A DNA stretch of 64,000 nucleotides from Clostridiaceae bacterium (GTDB lineage Bacteria; Bacillota; Clostridia; Lachnospirales; Lachnospiraceae), in NCBI GenBank assembly GCA_910574345.1, contig CAJSZV010000006.1, positions 70,340 to 134,339 of the forward strand. The letters are read 5' to 3'. A program made the position numbers and the translations under genes. This document shows positions 1-8,209 of this stretch, piece by piece (position 1 is the stretch's first letter; each line of letters starts with the position of its first letter). Under the pieces are notes generated by a model, which searched no databases, was not told where the DNA came from, and saw only the letters and a program-made list of their open reading frames with translations.

Positions 1-1
1 A

Positions 2-55
2 GCGGAACTGGAAGATCTGGCCGGGAAACTGCGTGGGAAGGGAAGGTCTGTATGA
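2..55 (+). CDS. C-terminal end of an upstream gene (partial)
   Basis: The first 55 bases hold the last 17 codons of an ORF entering from the left, ending ...LAGKLRGKGRSV and then TGA. The stop overlaps the ATG of the next gene (ATGA), the spacing expected of translationally coupled genes in one operon. Too little is present to name the product. Confidence 0.55.
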   Translation, partial: AELEDLAGKLRGKGRSV

Positions 56-813
56 GCGGAGCAGCAGGAGAAAAGCAGGAAGCAGAAAAAAGGATAAAGG
101 AATATATACAGGCCAGCTCCATGGGCCTGAGCAAAAAGGAAGAGCAGGATTTTAAAGAGCTTGTAATCCGCAATGAAGAAACGGCAAAAAAGGTATTCCG
201 GGGTTCAAAACATATAGGGAAGGCGTATATCCTGATCTATTTGAACTCCCAGGGAAAAGACGCTGACATTGCAAAAGAAGAGGCAGCAGCCTGGGCCTGC
301 CAGATGGAGTTTATAAACAGTAATGTTTCAGAAGAACGGGCATTCCGTTCCTGGCTGTCGGGAGAAACTGATATCATGCCGGAAACAATGCCGGTCAACA
401 AATATATCATGGGATTTCCGCACAGAAAAAATGTAGAACTCTGTTATTTATCAAAGGTATGCACATTTACGGAGAGGCTTGTAGCTTATGGAGTAAAAAA
501 GGGATATGTGGATATTGTACGGGGGCCAGTGAGGGAGATGATGCGCGAACTTGACAGCTCCTATGCGTGTTCTTTTCTTGAGCATACAGTCTGGACGTAT
601 CAATTATCAGAAGAAGATATCATGCAGATGTATTCCGCAATCTATGCGATATCCGGAAACGCCAAAGCAGAAAAGGAGTTTTACCGTAATTTTATCTGTG
701 CGTGGCTGGAGCAGGATAAGGACCGGTATCTGGCAGCCATTGAAAAGATAAGCAAAGATATGCGGAAAAAGATATTTGCTGTGTTAAAAAGAGAGAATCT
801 GTATACGACATAG
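52..813 (+). CDS. hypothetical protein, first gene of the immunity-type array
   Basis: A 253-residue, soluble, charged and largely helical-looking protein without signal peptide or membrane segment. The start is fixed by the ATGA overlap with the preceding gene. I do not recognise the family. Position at the head of a same-strand run of SMI1/KNR4 and Imm-type genes suggests a role in a polymorphic toxin/immunity locus, but this is context only. Confidence 0.6.
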   Translation: MSGAAGEKQEAEKRIKEYIQASSMGLSKKEEQDFKELVIRNEETAKKVFRGSKHIGKAYILIYLNSQGKDADIAKEEAAAWACQMEFINSNVSEERAFRSWLSGETDIMPETMPVNKYIMGFPHRKNVELCYLSKVCTFTERLVAYGVKKGYVDIVRGPVREMMRELDSSYACSFLEHTVWTYQLSEEDIMQMYSAIYAISGNAKAEKEFYRNFICAWLEQDKDRYLAAIEKISKDMRKKIFAVLKRENLYTT

Positions 814-850
814 ATGTTTTTCAAATATAAGAGGAGTGAAAAGAAACAGA

Positions 851-1036
851 ATGAAAAGAATTGTGTTGGGAGGCTTTGCTTTTGTGGGCGGAGCTGTTAT
901 GTATTCGACTGGCACATTGGGATTTGCCCATGTGGAGGTACAGGCAAATTATATGAAAATACCGCAGTATCTCGGAGTGATTGCAATGATCACAGGTATT
1001 ATTTTGGGTATATGTGGTTTGATAAATGATAAGTAA
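851..1036 (+). CDS. small two-helix membrane protein
   Basis: A 61-residue protein beginning MKRIVLGG. Two hydrophobic stretches (about residues 4-22 and 37-57) end in a short charged tail (LINDK). GAGGAG lies 15 bases upstream of ATG 851, a little far; an in-frame GTG at 836 overlaps that site, so the ATG is preferred. Small membrane proteins of this kind are frequent among immunity genes. The family is not recognised. Confidence 0.45.
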   Translation: MKRIVLGGFAFVGGAVMYSTGTLGFAHVEVQANYMKIPQYLGVIAMITGIILGICGLINDK

Positions 1037-1127
1037 TACTCCACTTCCAGATCAGACAGAGGTTTTCGTTTTTACCTTTAGTATAGTATCTGTGTTTTGA
1101 AGTGGTATATATGAAAGAGAAAGACTT

Positions 1128-1760
1128 ATGAGATACGAAATTATTCAAACAAAATCCTATCCTGCAGCTGAATTTGAAATTCAAAATAAGGAAGGGAATA
1201 TTGGAAAAGCTGTTAAAATTTGTGAAAAGAAAGTATGGTCATTTGAAATAGAATTTAAACAAAAGAACTTTCAGATGGTGTTTGCAAATTCATCTTTGCC
1301 ATCCTTGAAAACGATGTTTATAGAGATGCTTACATTTTCTCAGCCTAAAAATGATCTACACAGGCTTTGCATAGACGGAAAGGAACAAGGAGAAATTTTC
1401 AGGCGCTGGGGCCATTATTGGCTGGAGTTAAACGGCTGTAAATATAGTACCTGTACAGTAGGATTTGGTTCTGAAGGAATGAAGTGTCTGGTCTTTGAAG
1501 GTTTTGTTGACAGAAAGGATAATCCAACTGGAAAACAGATTGCTTTGATTGAAACGCCGAATTCAGGACAACGTTTAGACCGTTATCAGGTGACAGCTCG
1601 GGGAGATATGGCGGGATTAGTGGCTTTGCTTTTTGGACTTTTTTGGGACAATAACGCATTCCACAAAAGTGATACATATTATGAAAAAAGCTATTTAGTA
1701 TCGTGGGGGAAAGAAAAAAATTTGTATGATCCCTCTTTTAAAGATTCAATCATTGATTAA
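1128..1760 (+). CDS. hypothetical protein, beta-rich
   Basis: A 210-residue protein with alternating short hydrophobic and charged stretches typical of a beta-rich fold (for example the EIEFKQKNFQMVFAN region) and a C-terminal hydrophobic segment (MAGLVALLFGLFWDNNAF). The pattern loosely recalls LURP-one/Tubby-like scaffolds, but that is only an impression. It lies between membrane-protein genes in the immunity-type array. The local sequence is noticeably more AT-rich than the following gene, suggesting a different origin. Confidence 0.5.
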   Translation: MRYEIIQTKSYPAAEFEIQNKEGNIGKAVKICEKKVWSFEIEFKQKNFQMVFANSSLPSLKTMFIEMLTFSQPKNDLHRLCIDGKEQGEIFRRWGHYWLELNGCKYSTCTVGFGSEGMKCLVFEGFVDRKDNPTGKQIALIETPNSGQRLDRYQVTARGDMAGLVALLFGLFWDNNAFHKSDTYYEKSYLVSWGKEKNLYDPSFKDSIID

Positions 1761-1787
1761 ATAGTAGATAGAGAAGGAACTCTGAAA

Positions 1788-3083
1788 GTGGAAGATTGTT
1801 ATATGCCTGATTATTTCAATTCATCGCATAATAAAATTAGTCCTGAACTGCAGGGAAGTGTTTTACGGGGCATTTTAGGAAGTGTTACCGGGATAATCGT
1901 CTGTATTCTGGTAATGCTGTTATGCGCCCTGTTCCAGATGAGCAGTTTCAGTACCATGCTCCAGCTTTTTACGGGGCTGGTGATCGGGGGGTTCTACCGT
2001 CTGTTTCATGGGCGGCGTTCTAAAACTGCTGCCTATGTTACCGTGGGGATCTGTACTGTATTGGCCAGTGTCCTCTGGGTAGCGCTGCTGGCTCTTTTGT
2101 CTGTTTTCGTTTCTCCGACTCCATTCACGGCGGCAGATTGGGGCAGACTGTGTGGGGAGATATGGGAACTGTTGCTTTTGTGTGTAGGTCTGGGGATGGT
2201 TGGCTTTTTCCTTACCAGAAGAAGTTTGCTGGCTTATGCAGACTGGAAAAGAGGCCCCTGGCATATCGCATACGCTGGAGGGAATGGGTATTCCTACAAC
2301 CTGCTTCCGGAAAAACTTCCCAATGTCAACCCGCCAGCGTACTTTGCCGTACATAGCCGCTTTGCATCGGGAACCCAGGTCATCGTGGAGTGCAGCAGCC
2401 TCCGGTGGCGGAGACGGCTTCATAAAGATTGTGTGTTTTCTGTCCATGATATTGCCGGTGTGGTGCTGGGGCCGGGGAATGGCTGTAATGTACTCTATGA
2501 TAAGAATTATCAGGTATTGGCTAAGTTTGCAGGCAGTATGGAACACGCAGACCTGATGTTCCTCTGGCTGCTCCAAAGGGAAATCCTCATAGTTAATGTG
2601 CCTGCCGGATGGCATTCCCCGGCTGAGGCCAGCCCTGAGCCGGAACCAGTGAAGTCTTCTGTTCTTCAGCAGCAATTCATCCTCCGCCTGAAACGCTCTA
2701 CCCGGATTGGACTTACAGGGATTGGGTGGTTTCTTTTACTGATTGGACTGGCTCTTTTACTGGTGATCGACTTGTCTGCTGTGAGCATGATAGATCGGTC
2801 AGCGATCATTATCGTCATGCTGGCCGCAATGGGGATGGGCATTGTCTATCTGCGGATTGGTAAGGTCTGCCGAGTGGAAGTAAACGGAGAGCAGATGCGT
2901 GTGGTTTCCCGGTTCGGGCGGGCTGCAGAATTTTCGGTAAGGGATGTGTCCTCTGTTTCCAGAAGCCTGGGCTGGATTGTGCTGTATGACAGGGAGTTTA
3001 AAATACTGGCAAAAGTTGATTCCTACCTGGAAGATATGGAAAGGTTAAAAGAATATATGGCGTCTTACGGGATAAAGATGTGA
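1788..3083 (+). CDS. polytopic membrane protein
   Basis: A 431-residue membrane protein. Four N-terminal hydrophobic segments (about residues 30-50, 57-70, 80-107 and 122-140) precede a soluble basic domain (about 155-275). Two more transmembrane helices follow (about 305-325 and 332-352), then a C-terminal domain with a PH-like repeat pattern. The phrases VLYDKNYQVLAKF and VLYDREFKILAKV occur in both soluble parts, so the two cytoplasmic domains look like internal duplicates. The GTG start has AAGGA nine bases upstream. Its stop overlaps a possible small GTG-start gene. Possibly a membrane-embedded immunity protein; function unknown. Confidence 0.6.
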   Translation: MEDCYMPDYFNSSHNKISPELQGSVLRGILGSVTGIIVCILVMLLCALFQMSSFSTMLQLFTGLVIGGFYRLFHGRRSKTAAYVTVGICTVLASVLWVALLALLSVFVSPTPFTAADWGRLCGEIWELLLLCVGLGMVGFFLTRRSLLAYADWKRGPWHIAYAGGNGYSYNLLPEKLPNVNPPAYFAVHSRFASGTQVIVECSSLRWRRRLHKDCVFSVHDIAGVVLGPGNGCNVLYDKNYQVLAKFAGSMEHADLMFLWLLQREILIVNVPAGWHSPAEASPEPEPVKSSVLQQQFILRLKRSTRIGLTGIGWFLLLIGLALLLVIDLSAVSMIDRSAIIIVMLAAMGMGIVYLRIGKVCRVEVNGEQMRVVSRFGRAAEFSVRDVSSVSRSLGWIVLYDREFKILAKVDSYLEDMERLKEYMASYGIKM

Positions 3084-3241
3084 TTTATTGTCTGGCCGTC
3101 TTAGAATATCTCCGCAGCTGGTATCTGTTACAGAGCAGGTCGGAGAAACTCATGCTGCCGGAAACAAAGAAGATATTCGCTCATGTAAAGAGTTACCTGC
3201 AGGAACCGGAACAAGATGCGCTCCCCTATTTTTCTACATGA
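3080..3241 (+). CDS. small ORF or immunity-gene remnant
   Basis: A GTG that overlaps the previous stop (GTGA) opens 53 codons ending ...EPEQDALPYFST. The composition is protein-like (LEYLRSWYLLQSRSEKL, a helical charged stretch), more so than the overlapping ATG-start frame at 3088. It may be a genuine coupled small gene or the C-terminal scrap of a larger deleted one. Confidence 0.35.
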   Translation: MIYCLAVLEYLRSWYLLQSRSEKLMLPETKKIFAHVKSYLQEPEQDALPYFST

Positions 3242-3298
3242 TAAATTACTGTGTGAAAAGCATTTTGTAAGGCGGACAGAAAGGAAAACGGATAGGTT

Positions 3299-3802
3299 AT
3301 GATAATAGGAGATCCTTATAAATTTGCTATCCTGAGTGGGGTGATCAATGAATGGAATATAGATAACACGTTTTGTAATGGAGTCCTGCTTTTTTGTGTA
3401 AATGGTGACATCTATCCCAAAGAGGTTGTAACAGCCACTCTGCGGTGTGAGATTGAATACTTAAAGCAGAAATTAAGAAGTCTTACGATTGACAAGAGGT
3501 TATATGCACTGCCGCCACAACAGGTTTTTGCAGAAATCTATGGCATTACCTTTCCAGAAGATACTGACAGTGATAATGAAGATTGTTTTGATATAACTCC
3601 GGCTTCATTGTCCGATCATAACTGCTTTGTTTTTGCAGTATGTAATGGTGTAAATGTCAGGGTCTTAGCAAGTGAATTGGCTTATGAAATGGAGAATGGC
3701 AGACATAAGTTACAGGATATTGCTGTAAGTGAAACTTTTGTTTCTGTCAGTGAAGTGAAGGGGATCATATCAGGACTGGAAAATTTTCCTTTTATTATAT
3801 AG
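3299..3802 (+). CDS. Imm42-like immunity protein
   Basis: A 167-residue protein starting MIIGDPYKFAI, with the conserved blocks FCNGVLLFCVNG, PKEVVTATL, ITFPED and NCFVFAVCNG(V)NVRVLA. To my recollection these match the Imm42 family of polymorphic-toxin immunity proteins in length and order. Such proteins bind and neutralise a cognate toxin domain in the cytoplasm. No cognate toxin gene is adjacent. The RBS-like AAAGGAAAA lies a little upstream of ATG 3299. Confidence 0.75.
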   Translation: MIIGDPYKFAILSGVINEWNIDNTFCNGVLLFCVNGDIYPKEVVTATLRCEIEYLKQKLRSLTIDKRLYALPPQQVFAEIYGITFPEDTDSDNEDCFDITPASLSDHNCFVFAVCNGVNVRVLASELAYEMENGRHKLQDIAVSETFVSVSEVKGIISGLENFPFII

Positions 3803-3933
3803 GTTAGGCAGTACGGAGAATGTGCCGCACTGAAATGACCTGGCTCTTTGTGAAAGGATACTCAGAGACGGATGGCAAAAGCTATCAATGTAGTATCATA
3901 TGAAAATATTAGATAAAGGGGGGATGGTGAAGA

Positions 3934-4188
3934 GTGGAAGACCAATATACCCGTTGGCAAACAAGAAGGAGAAGCCTTCCGGATCAAAAGAAAAGTGGGA
4001 ATGGCTGGATACTTGGAAAGTCATGTTTAACACTGCACTTGACATATCAAATATATAATCTTGCTGAGGAAGCAGAACAGCAAAAAGCTATTCTTCGGCT
4101 GATCATTCCTCAAAAATGCAAATTAAGTCCAGAGTTAACAGATTTTTTGAAGGGGCATAAATATGTAAAGGTTATTAGGAGGGATTAG
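3934..4188 (+). pseudogene. possible toxin C-terminal fragment upstream of its immunity gene
   Basis: An 84-codon open frame whose second half (TYQIYNLAEEAEQQKAILRLIIPQ, then ELTDFLKGHKYVKVIRRD) looks like the C-terminal end of a folded domain. The first half (arginine/tryptophan-rich) looks out of frame; another frame over the same DNA reads more naturally before it meets a stop near 4060. It ends five bases before the Imm70-like gene, the place where a toxin tip normally sits. I therefore read it as a frameshifted remnant of a displaced toxin cassette. Low certainty. Confidence 0.35.
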
Positions 4189-4193
4189 CCAGA

Positions 4194-4640
4194 ATGGGAC
4201 TATATTTATGTATATTTAATCAGAATGGAGACGACATTTGCGGAGTAGAAGTTGGATTATATAGTTATTTTGGAGAATTCAGGGATTTAGTTTCCAAATT
4301 TACAAACAAAGATTTTCTTTCCAGAGTTCTTAAGCGTAAGAGCAAATTTTCATTACCGATGACTACTTTATTAAATCATTCAGATTGCGATGGCAGCTGG
4401 AATGTTGATGAGTGCGTTCATTTAAAAATGGAGTTGCAGGAAATAAAACAGATATTCATAAATGAACCACCAGATTTATCAATAATTGAATTGAAGCAGG
4501 ATATATTTAAGTTTTATGGAATAAAACCTGAAAATCTATTTGAATGCTTTATTGATTCTGATTGTGAGTTTTTAATCGACAGGTTGATTCAATTATGTGA
4601 TTTGGCAATTCAAGAAAACAGGCCAATTATATTTCAATGA
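4194..4640 (+). CDS. Imm70-like immunity protein
   Basis: A 148-residue protein beginning MGLYLCIF. It has GVEVGLYSYFGEFRDLV, the motif LLNHSDCDGSW followed by acidic and lysine residues, and a C-terminal IDRLIQLCDLAIQENRPIIFQ. This order and length match what I know of the Imm70 family of polymorphic-toxin immunity proteins. It should act in the cytoplasm against one cognate toxin domain. It directly follows what may be that toxin's remnant. The DNA is clearly AT-rich relative to the SMI1 genes downstream. Confidence 0.75.
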   Translation: MGLYLCIFNQNGDDICGVEVGLYSYFGEFRDLVSKFTNKDFLSRVLKRKSKFSLPMTTLLNHSDCDGSWNVDECVHLKMELQEIKQIFINEPPDLSIIELKQDIFKFYGIKPENLFECFIDSDCEFLIDRLIQLCDLAIQENRPIIFQ

Positions 4641-4744
4641 CATTGTTTTTTGAATTGTGTTACCTGCTCGTGTAGTACAGGCAACGAAAGCATCAGTAAT
4701 TCCTGATTATAGAATGAATCAGTTAGGTAAGGAGGAGAATCCAT

Positions 4745-5122
4745 ATGTTACATTGGATTGCGATTATACTTGGAATTATCTTTACACTTTTTCAACTTTT
4801 TTATGCCTTTATAGTAATATGCAGCCTGATAGAAAATACGGGGTATAAAATCCTTAGCGTTGTTTTTGGCATCTGCCATGCAATTTCACCAGTATTGTTC
4901 GTATTCTTTGGTTATCAATGCCTTTTGCGTAAGATAGCACAATATGGTGCATTAAGGGCAGGTATCGGTATCGTTGTTTGCTTAGTCATATATTTTTTGG
5001 TTGTTTCAATATGGAATAGAATTGTATTGGGATATACTCCCGAAACATGGAAAATAAGTCTGTTAACGATAGCACAAGTGATTGTTTCGGCTATATTTAT
5101 TTACGGCTTTTTGTATTTTTAG
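4745..5122 (+). CDS. four-helix membrane protein
   Basis: A 125-residue protein made almost entirely of four hydrophobic segments (about residues 2-27, 35-58, 69-90 and 103-124) joined by short polar loops. A strong AAGGAGGAG lies about 9 bases before ATG 4745. No family recognised. Its place between Imm70-like and SMI1/KNR4 genes suggests an immunity protein against a membrane-acting toxin, or an unrelated hitch-hiker. Confidence 0.55.
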   Translation: MLHWIAIILGIIFTLFQLFYAFIVICSLIENTGYKILSVVFGICHAISPVLFVFFGYQCLLRKIAQYGALRAGIGIVVCLVIYFLVVSIWNRIVLGYTPETWKISLLTIAQVIVSAIFIYGFLYF

Positions 5123-5245
5123 GCAAGCAATATGGAATGCAGACTACTCTGTCATTTTGCAGGCAGGTACAGAAAGTGGAATTGTAAGAACAGCAACTGT
5201 TAGGATGTTTGTGATCTTTAAAAACATATGAGGGAGAGTTGGACT

Positions 5246-6169
5246 ATGTTGTTGAAAAAAGAAAAACCTGAATTTGAAATACGCCCATTGTACTCCATCC
5301 GTGAAGAGTTGGAACTGATAAAGGAGTTCTGCTGGCAGCCTAAACTGGCCGCAGGCAAGATCTACACGGAGGAGGAAATCGATGCAGCGGAGCAGCGGCT
5401 GAACTATAAGCTGCCACAACCTCTAAGAGAGCTTTATTTGGTGCTGGGCGACTATGCATGTGAAAAGAAAGACACCTATTTCTGCCGCCCGGAGGAACTC
5501 CACTGGAGCGGACAGTACCTACTGGTGGAGGCCATGGAAAGAACCCGTCGGGGATGTGGGATCTACCGAAAAGACCCCTATGCGTCGGTTTATAGCTGGG
5601 AACGGAACGGGGTCAACATTTACGGCGAAGTGCAGGATGAAAAGCCGAAATCAGAGGTGATAAGAAAAAGCGCACGTGATCAGTATTTCTCGAAACAATG
5701 CTTTTATTGGGATATTGTTATTATCCAACATGTGCTGGATAAGGTAATGAGGGATTGGTGGGAGCTGCATCAGACCCGGATGACAGAGGAACTTTCTCCT
5801 TTTTATATCGGCTGCTCTCTGCCGAGGAAACTGGACGAACTGCGGAAAGTCCGTCAAAGAATGGAGGAGTGGCTGGTTCCCATCTCGTCAAAAGCAGAGC
5901 TTTTAAGGGTAGAGATGTCCGGAAAGAATGCAGGGCCAGAGAATTATGTGGTTTATGCTTATACGAATCCGGAGAAGACCCTGCTGGTTCTATCTTTCAG
6001 CGCCCAGCAGAAATATGGATTGATCACGAAGGAGCCGGTTCCCTACTCCTTTGCAGAACGGGTGGAAGAAAAAACCGGGATGCTGTTCTGGTCATGGAAC
6101 GGGCAGGGCAGGAAACGGATGGAAGAAAAAGAAAAGGAAATGCGGGCAGCGGGCCTGTTTAAAAGGTGA
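5246..6169 (+). CDS. SMI1/KNR4 family immunity protein
   Basis: A 307-residue protein with the N-terminal SMI1/KNR4 signature: YTEEEIDAAEQRLNYKLP, then PLRELYLVLGD, followed by a PEELHW block (about residues 28-85). The C-terminal part is extra and shared only with the next gene. The SMI1/KNR4 (SUKH) superfamily supplies broad-range immunity proteins in polymorphic-toxin systems. AGGGAGAG seven bases upstream selects ATG 5246 over the in-frame ATG 5228. Its stop overlaps the next gene's region, so the two are coupled. It is a paralogue of the 6175 gene. Confidence 0.8.
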   Translation: MLLKKEKPEFEIRPLYSIREELELIKEFCWQPKLAAGKIYTEEEIDAAEQRLNYKLPQPLRELYLVLGDYACEKKDTYFCRPEELHWSGQYLLVEAMERTRRGCGIYRKDPYASVYSWERNGVNIYGEVQDEKPKSEVIRKSARDQYFSKQCFYWDIVIIQHVLDKVMRDWWELHQTRMTEELSPFYIGCSLPRKLDELRKVRQRMEEWLVPISSKAELLRVEMSGKNAGPENYVVYAYTNPEKTLLVLSFSAQQKYGLITKEPVPYSFAERVEEKTGMLFWSWNGQGRKRMEEKEKEMRAAGLFKR

Positions 6170-6174
6170 AAACT

Positions 6175-7056
6175 ATGTATGCAACCGAAAAGGAACTGAG
6201 GATACTCCGGCAATTTATCAGCCCGAAGCATATGGAAGGCTTGAAAAAGTGGAAATGTTATTCAGAGGATGAAATTCTGGCGGCAGAGAAGCGGCTTCAT
6301 GTAAAGCTTCCATCTCCTATCCGGGATATTTACCGGCACATGGCAGACCTGTTAGTCACCAGCGGTTATCTGCGGCCATTGGAGCTTCTTCATTGGGAGG
6401 GAAGATATCTGGGATTTTTTCTTGCCCCCGGAGAAGGAGATATCATCGGGATACGAAAGGGCAAAACTTCCGGTGGTCTATACGCATGGGAAGAAAATGA
6501 TCCAAAAGACATAGCCTGGGAATATGAGGATAAACTGGCAGATGCCTGTGAGGAGGGGGATGAGGAGGGAAAGCAAAAGGCTGTGACAGCTTACCAGAAA
6601 TACTGGAAAAAGCGGAATATCCCTTTGCTCCACGCTCCCCTGAACATTCATAAGCTGGAACATGAACCCAGGTTTAACCATGCCCTGGACGCATATGGGC
6701 TGTTCCTGGTGATTCATGCCATCCGTGAATGGGAAGAAATGACATGGCGTGAACATGCCAATGATCGAACCTGCCTGTTCAGTGATTTTTTTCCTGCAAA
6801 GTTTTCAAAGGAGTATTTTCAAAACATAGCAGATCGGATCAGGGATGATTTTAAGCCCATTTCAGACCATCCGGAACTGACCAGTCTGGGCGATTTTCCT
6901 TTGCAGATGGCATATGTCCACAAAAATCAGGAAGCCCTGCTGGTTCTGGGGCAGGAGCCGGTCTGTTTTATGGTGCTGACAAAGACGGCCGCAAAGGGTG
7001 GCTTCCTTGAAAAGCTTCAGGAACAGACTGGCCTGGCTTTTCGTGTGGGATTTTAG
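6175..7056 (+). CDS. SMI1/KNR4 family immunity protein (paralogue of preceding gene)
   Basis: A 293-residue SUKH-type protein. YSEDEILAAEKRLHVKLP plus IRDIYRHMAD and a PLELLHWEGRYL block align with the same blocks of the preceding gene, so the pair arose by duplication and then diverged. ATG 6175 is preferred because AAAAGG sits eight bases upstream; an in-frame GTG at 6166 overlaps the previous stop. The overlap or near-overlap implies co-translation. Confidence 0.78.
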   Translation: MYATEKELRILRQFISPKHMEGLKKWKCYSEDEILAAEKRLHVKLPSPIRDIYRHMADLLVTSGYLRPLELLHWEGRYLGFFLAPGEGDIIGIRKGKTSGGLYAWEENDPKDIAWEYEDKLADACEEGDEEGKQKAVTAYQKYWKKRNIPLLHAPLNIHKLEHEPRFNHALDAYGLFLVIHAIREWEEMTWREHANDRTCLFSDFFPAKFSKEYFQNIADRIRDDFKPISDHPELTSLGDFPLQMAYVHKNQEALLVLGQEPVCFMVLTKTAAKGGFLEKLQEQTGLAFRVGF

Positions 7057-7105
7057 AAAAAGGCTGGCCGGACAGAAAATAAGAGAGCCGGTGAGGAAAC
7101 AGATT

Positions 7106-8209
7106 ATGAGAAAAAAGAACAGAACAGGGAAACGGCTGCGGCTGACACCTCTTATATTGGGAGGCTATGCTGCGTTTCTGGGGGTTGGTCTGATAGTGAT
7201 TGGACTTGCTGAAATGAAGGAAGTGATCGGTATTGTCCGGCTGCTGATTGGGCTTGGCATGGCGGGCTTTGGCTTGCTGGGGATATGGGACGGGGTGCGT
7301 GATCTGGTGGGGCCGGATAAGAAGCCGGAACAGGCACCGGTAAGCCAGTTTATCCTTACGGACACATCAGGAAACAGAAGTTCTCTGATTACATCGGAAG
7401 TTTTGTGGGAACAGATAGGCATTCTTGCAGAAAGTGATGACCCTAAAAGTTTTTTGATTAAGATATTGCCTCCTCTTTCTGTTGAAGAATATGGCCTATT
7501 AAAGCATGTTTTATGTATTTACCATAGCAACATCATTTTGGTAGCACTTTTTGAAATGCCAAAGGATGGATACCAGATATACCAGAAAAGTACAGAGCCG
7601 GATATAGCAGTGGAATGGCTGAAACAGTTATTAGCCGGCAAGCCCGATTTTTTTGGGTGGGATAACGTAAAAACCAAAAAACAGCAGAACGAAAATCTTG
7701 CCGCCCCAAACAAGGACGATACCGAACGGGATGATGAAGATACCTGTTCAGACGAAATAGATACACCACAGGAAAGCATAGAATCTTTCTGGCATCAGCT
7801 TTTGGACGATCAGAAAGGTCAAATGTTCTATTGGCATCGTCTCCTGGTGATTTTTGGAGAAAGCTGGCATGATGAACACAAATTTTTCTCTGTTAGGGAT
7901 GTGGAACTGGCCATTGACGGCATCCATGAGGGAAAATACACAAAGGCAGTCCTGGAATGGGGAACGCAGGCACTTGATTTCTTCCCCGGCGTTCAAAATG
8001 ACCTGATGGTGATCTGGTGTACCAATAACACGGGAAAAGGGGACACCAGGTTTCTGGCGAAAGAAGGAACTGTAACACAGGTGAAATTCTGGCTGGTTAA
8101 TTATTTGAAGTCCGGTGTTTTTGAAGAAATGAGCGGTTGGGCTGATGTTACTGCCCAGATAGAAAAAGCAAATAGAAAGGGCAAAAAGAAACATGGGAAA
8201 GTATTTTAG
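7106..8209 (+). CDS. hypothetical protein with N-terminal membrane anchor
   Basis: A 367-residue protein. Basic residues 1-12 are followed by two transmembrane helices (about 14-32 and 36-60). A large soluble portion follows, with an acidic linker near residue 215 (TERDDEDTCSDE) and a C-terminal mixed alpha/beta domain. I do not recognise it. It overlaps the start of the Sel1 gene by 17 bases, so the two are co-translated. Start at ATG 7106 with GAGGAA upstream; longer in-frame starts run into the SMI1 gene. Confidence 0.55.
   Translation: MRKKNRTGKRLRLTPLILGGYAAFLGVGLIVIGLAEMKEVIGIVRLLIGLGMAGFGLLGIWDGVRDLVGPDKKPEQAPVSQFILTDTSGNRSSLITSEVLWEQIGILAESDDPKSFLIKILPPLSVEEYGLLKHVLCIYHSNIILVALFEMPKDGYQIYQKSTEPDIAVEWLKQLLAGKPDFFGWDNVKTKKQQNENLAAPNKDDTERDDEDTCSDEIDTPQESIESFWHQLLDDQKGQMFYWHRLLVIFGESWHDEHKFFSVRDVELAIDGIHEGKYTKAVLEWGTQALDFFPGVQNDLMVIWCTNNTGKGDTRFLAKEGTVTQVKFWLVNYLKSGVFEEMSGWADVTAQIEKANRKGKKKHGKVF

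Noticed and set aside
1920-2675. 251-codon minus-strand ORF
   Set aside because: Antisense shadow of the membrane-protein gene; proline/histidine-rich composition typical of reverse frames.
3088-3270. 60-codon ATG frame after the membrane protein
   Set aside because: The overlapping frame at 3080-3241 has more protein-like composition and a coupled GTG start.
4657-4848. ORF of 63 codons before the four-helix membrane gene
   Set aside because: It overlaps the better supported gene at 4745, which has a strong RBS and a clear membrane pattern.
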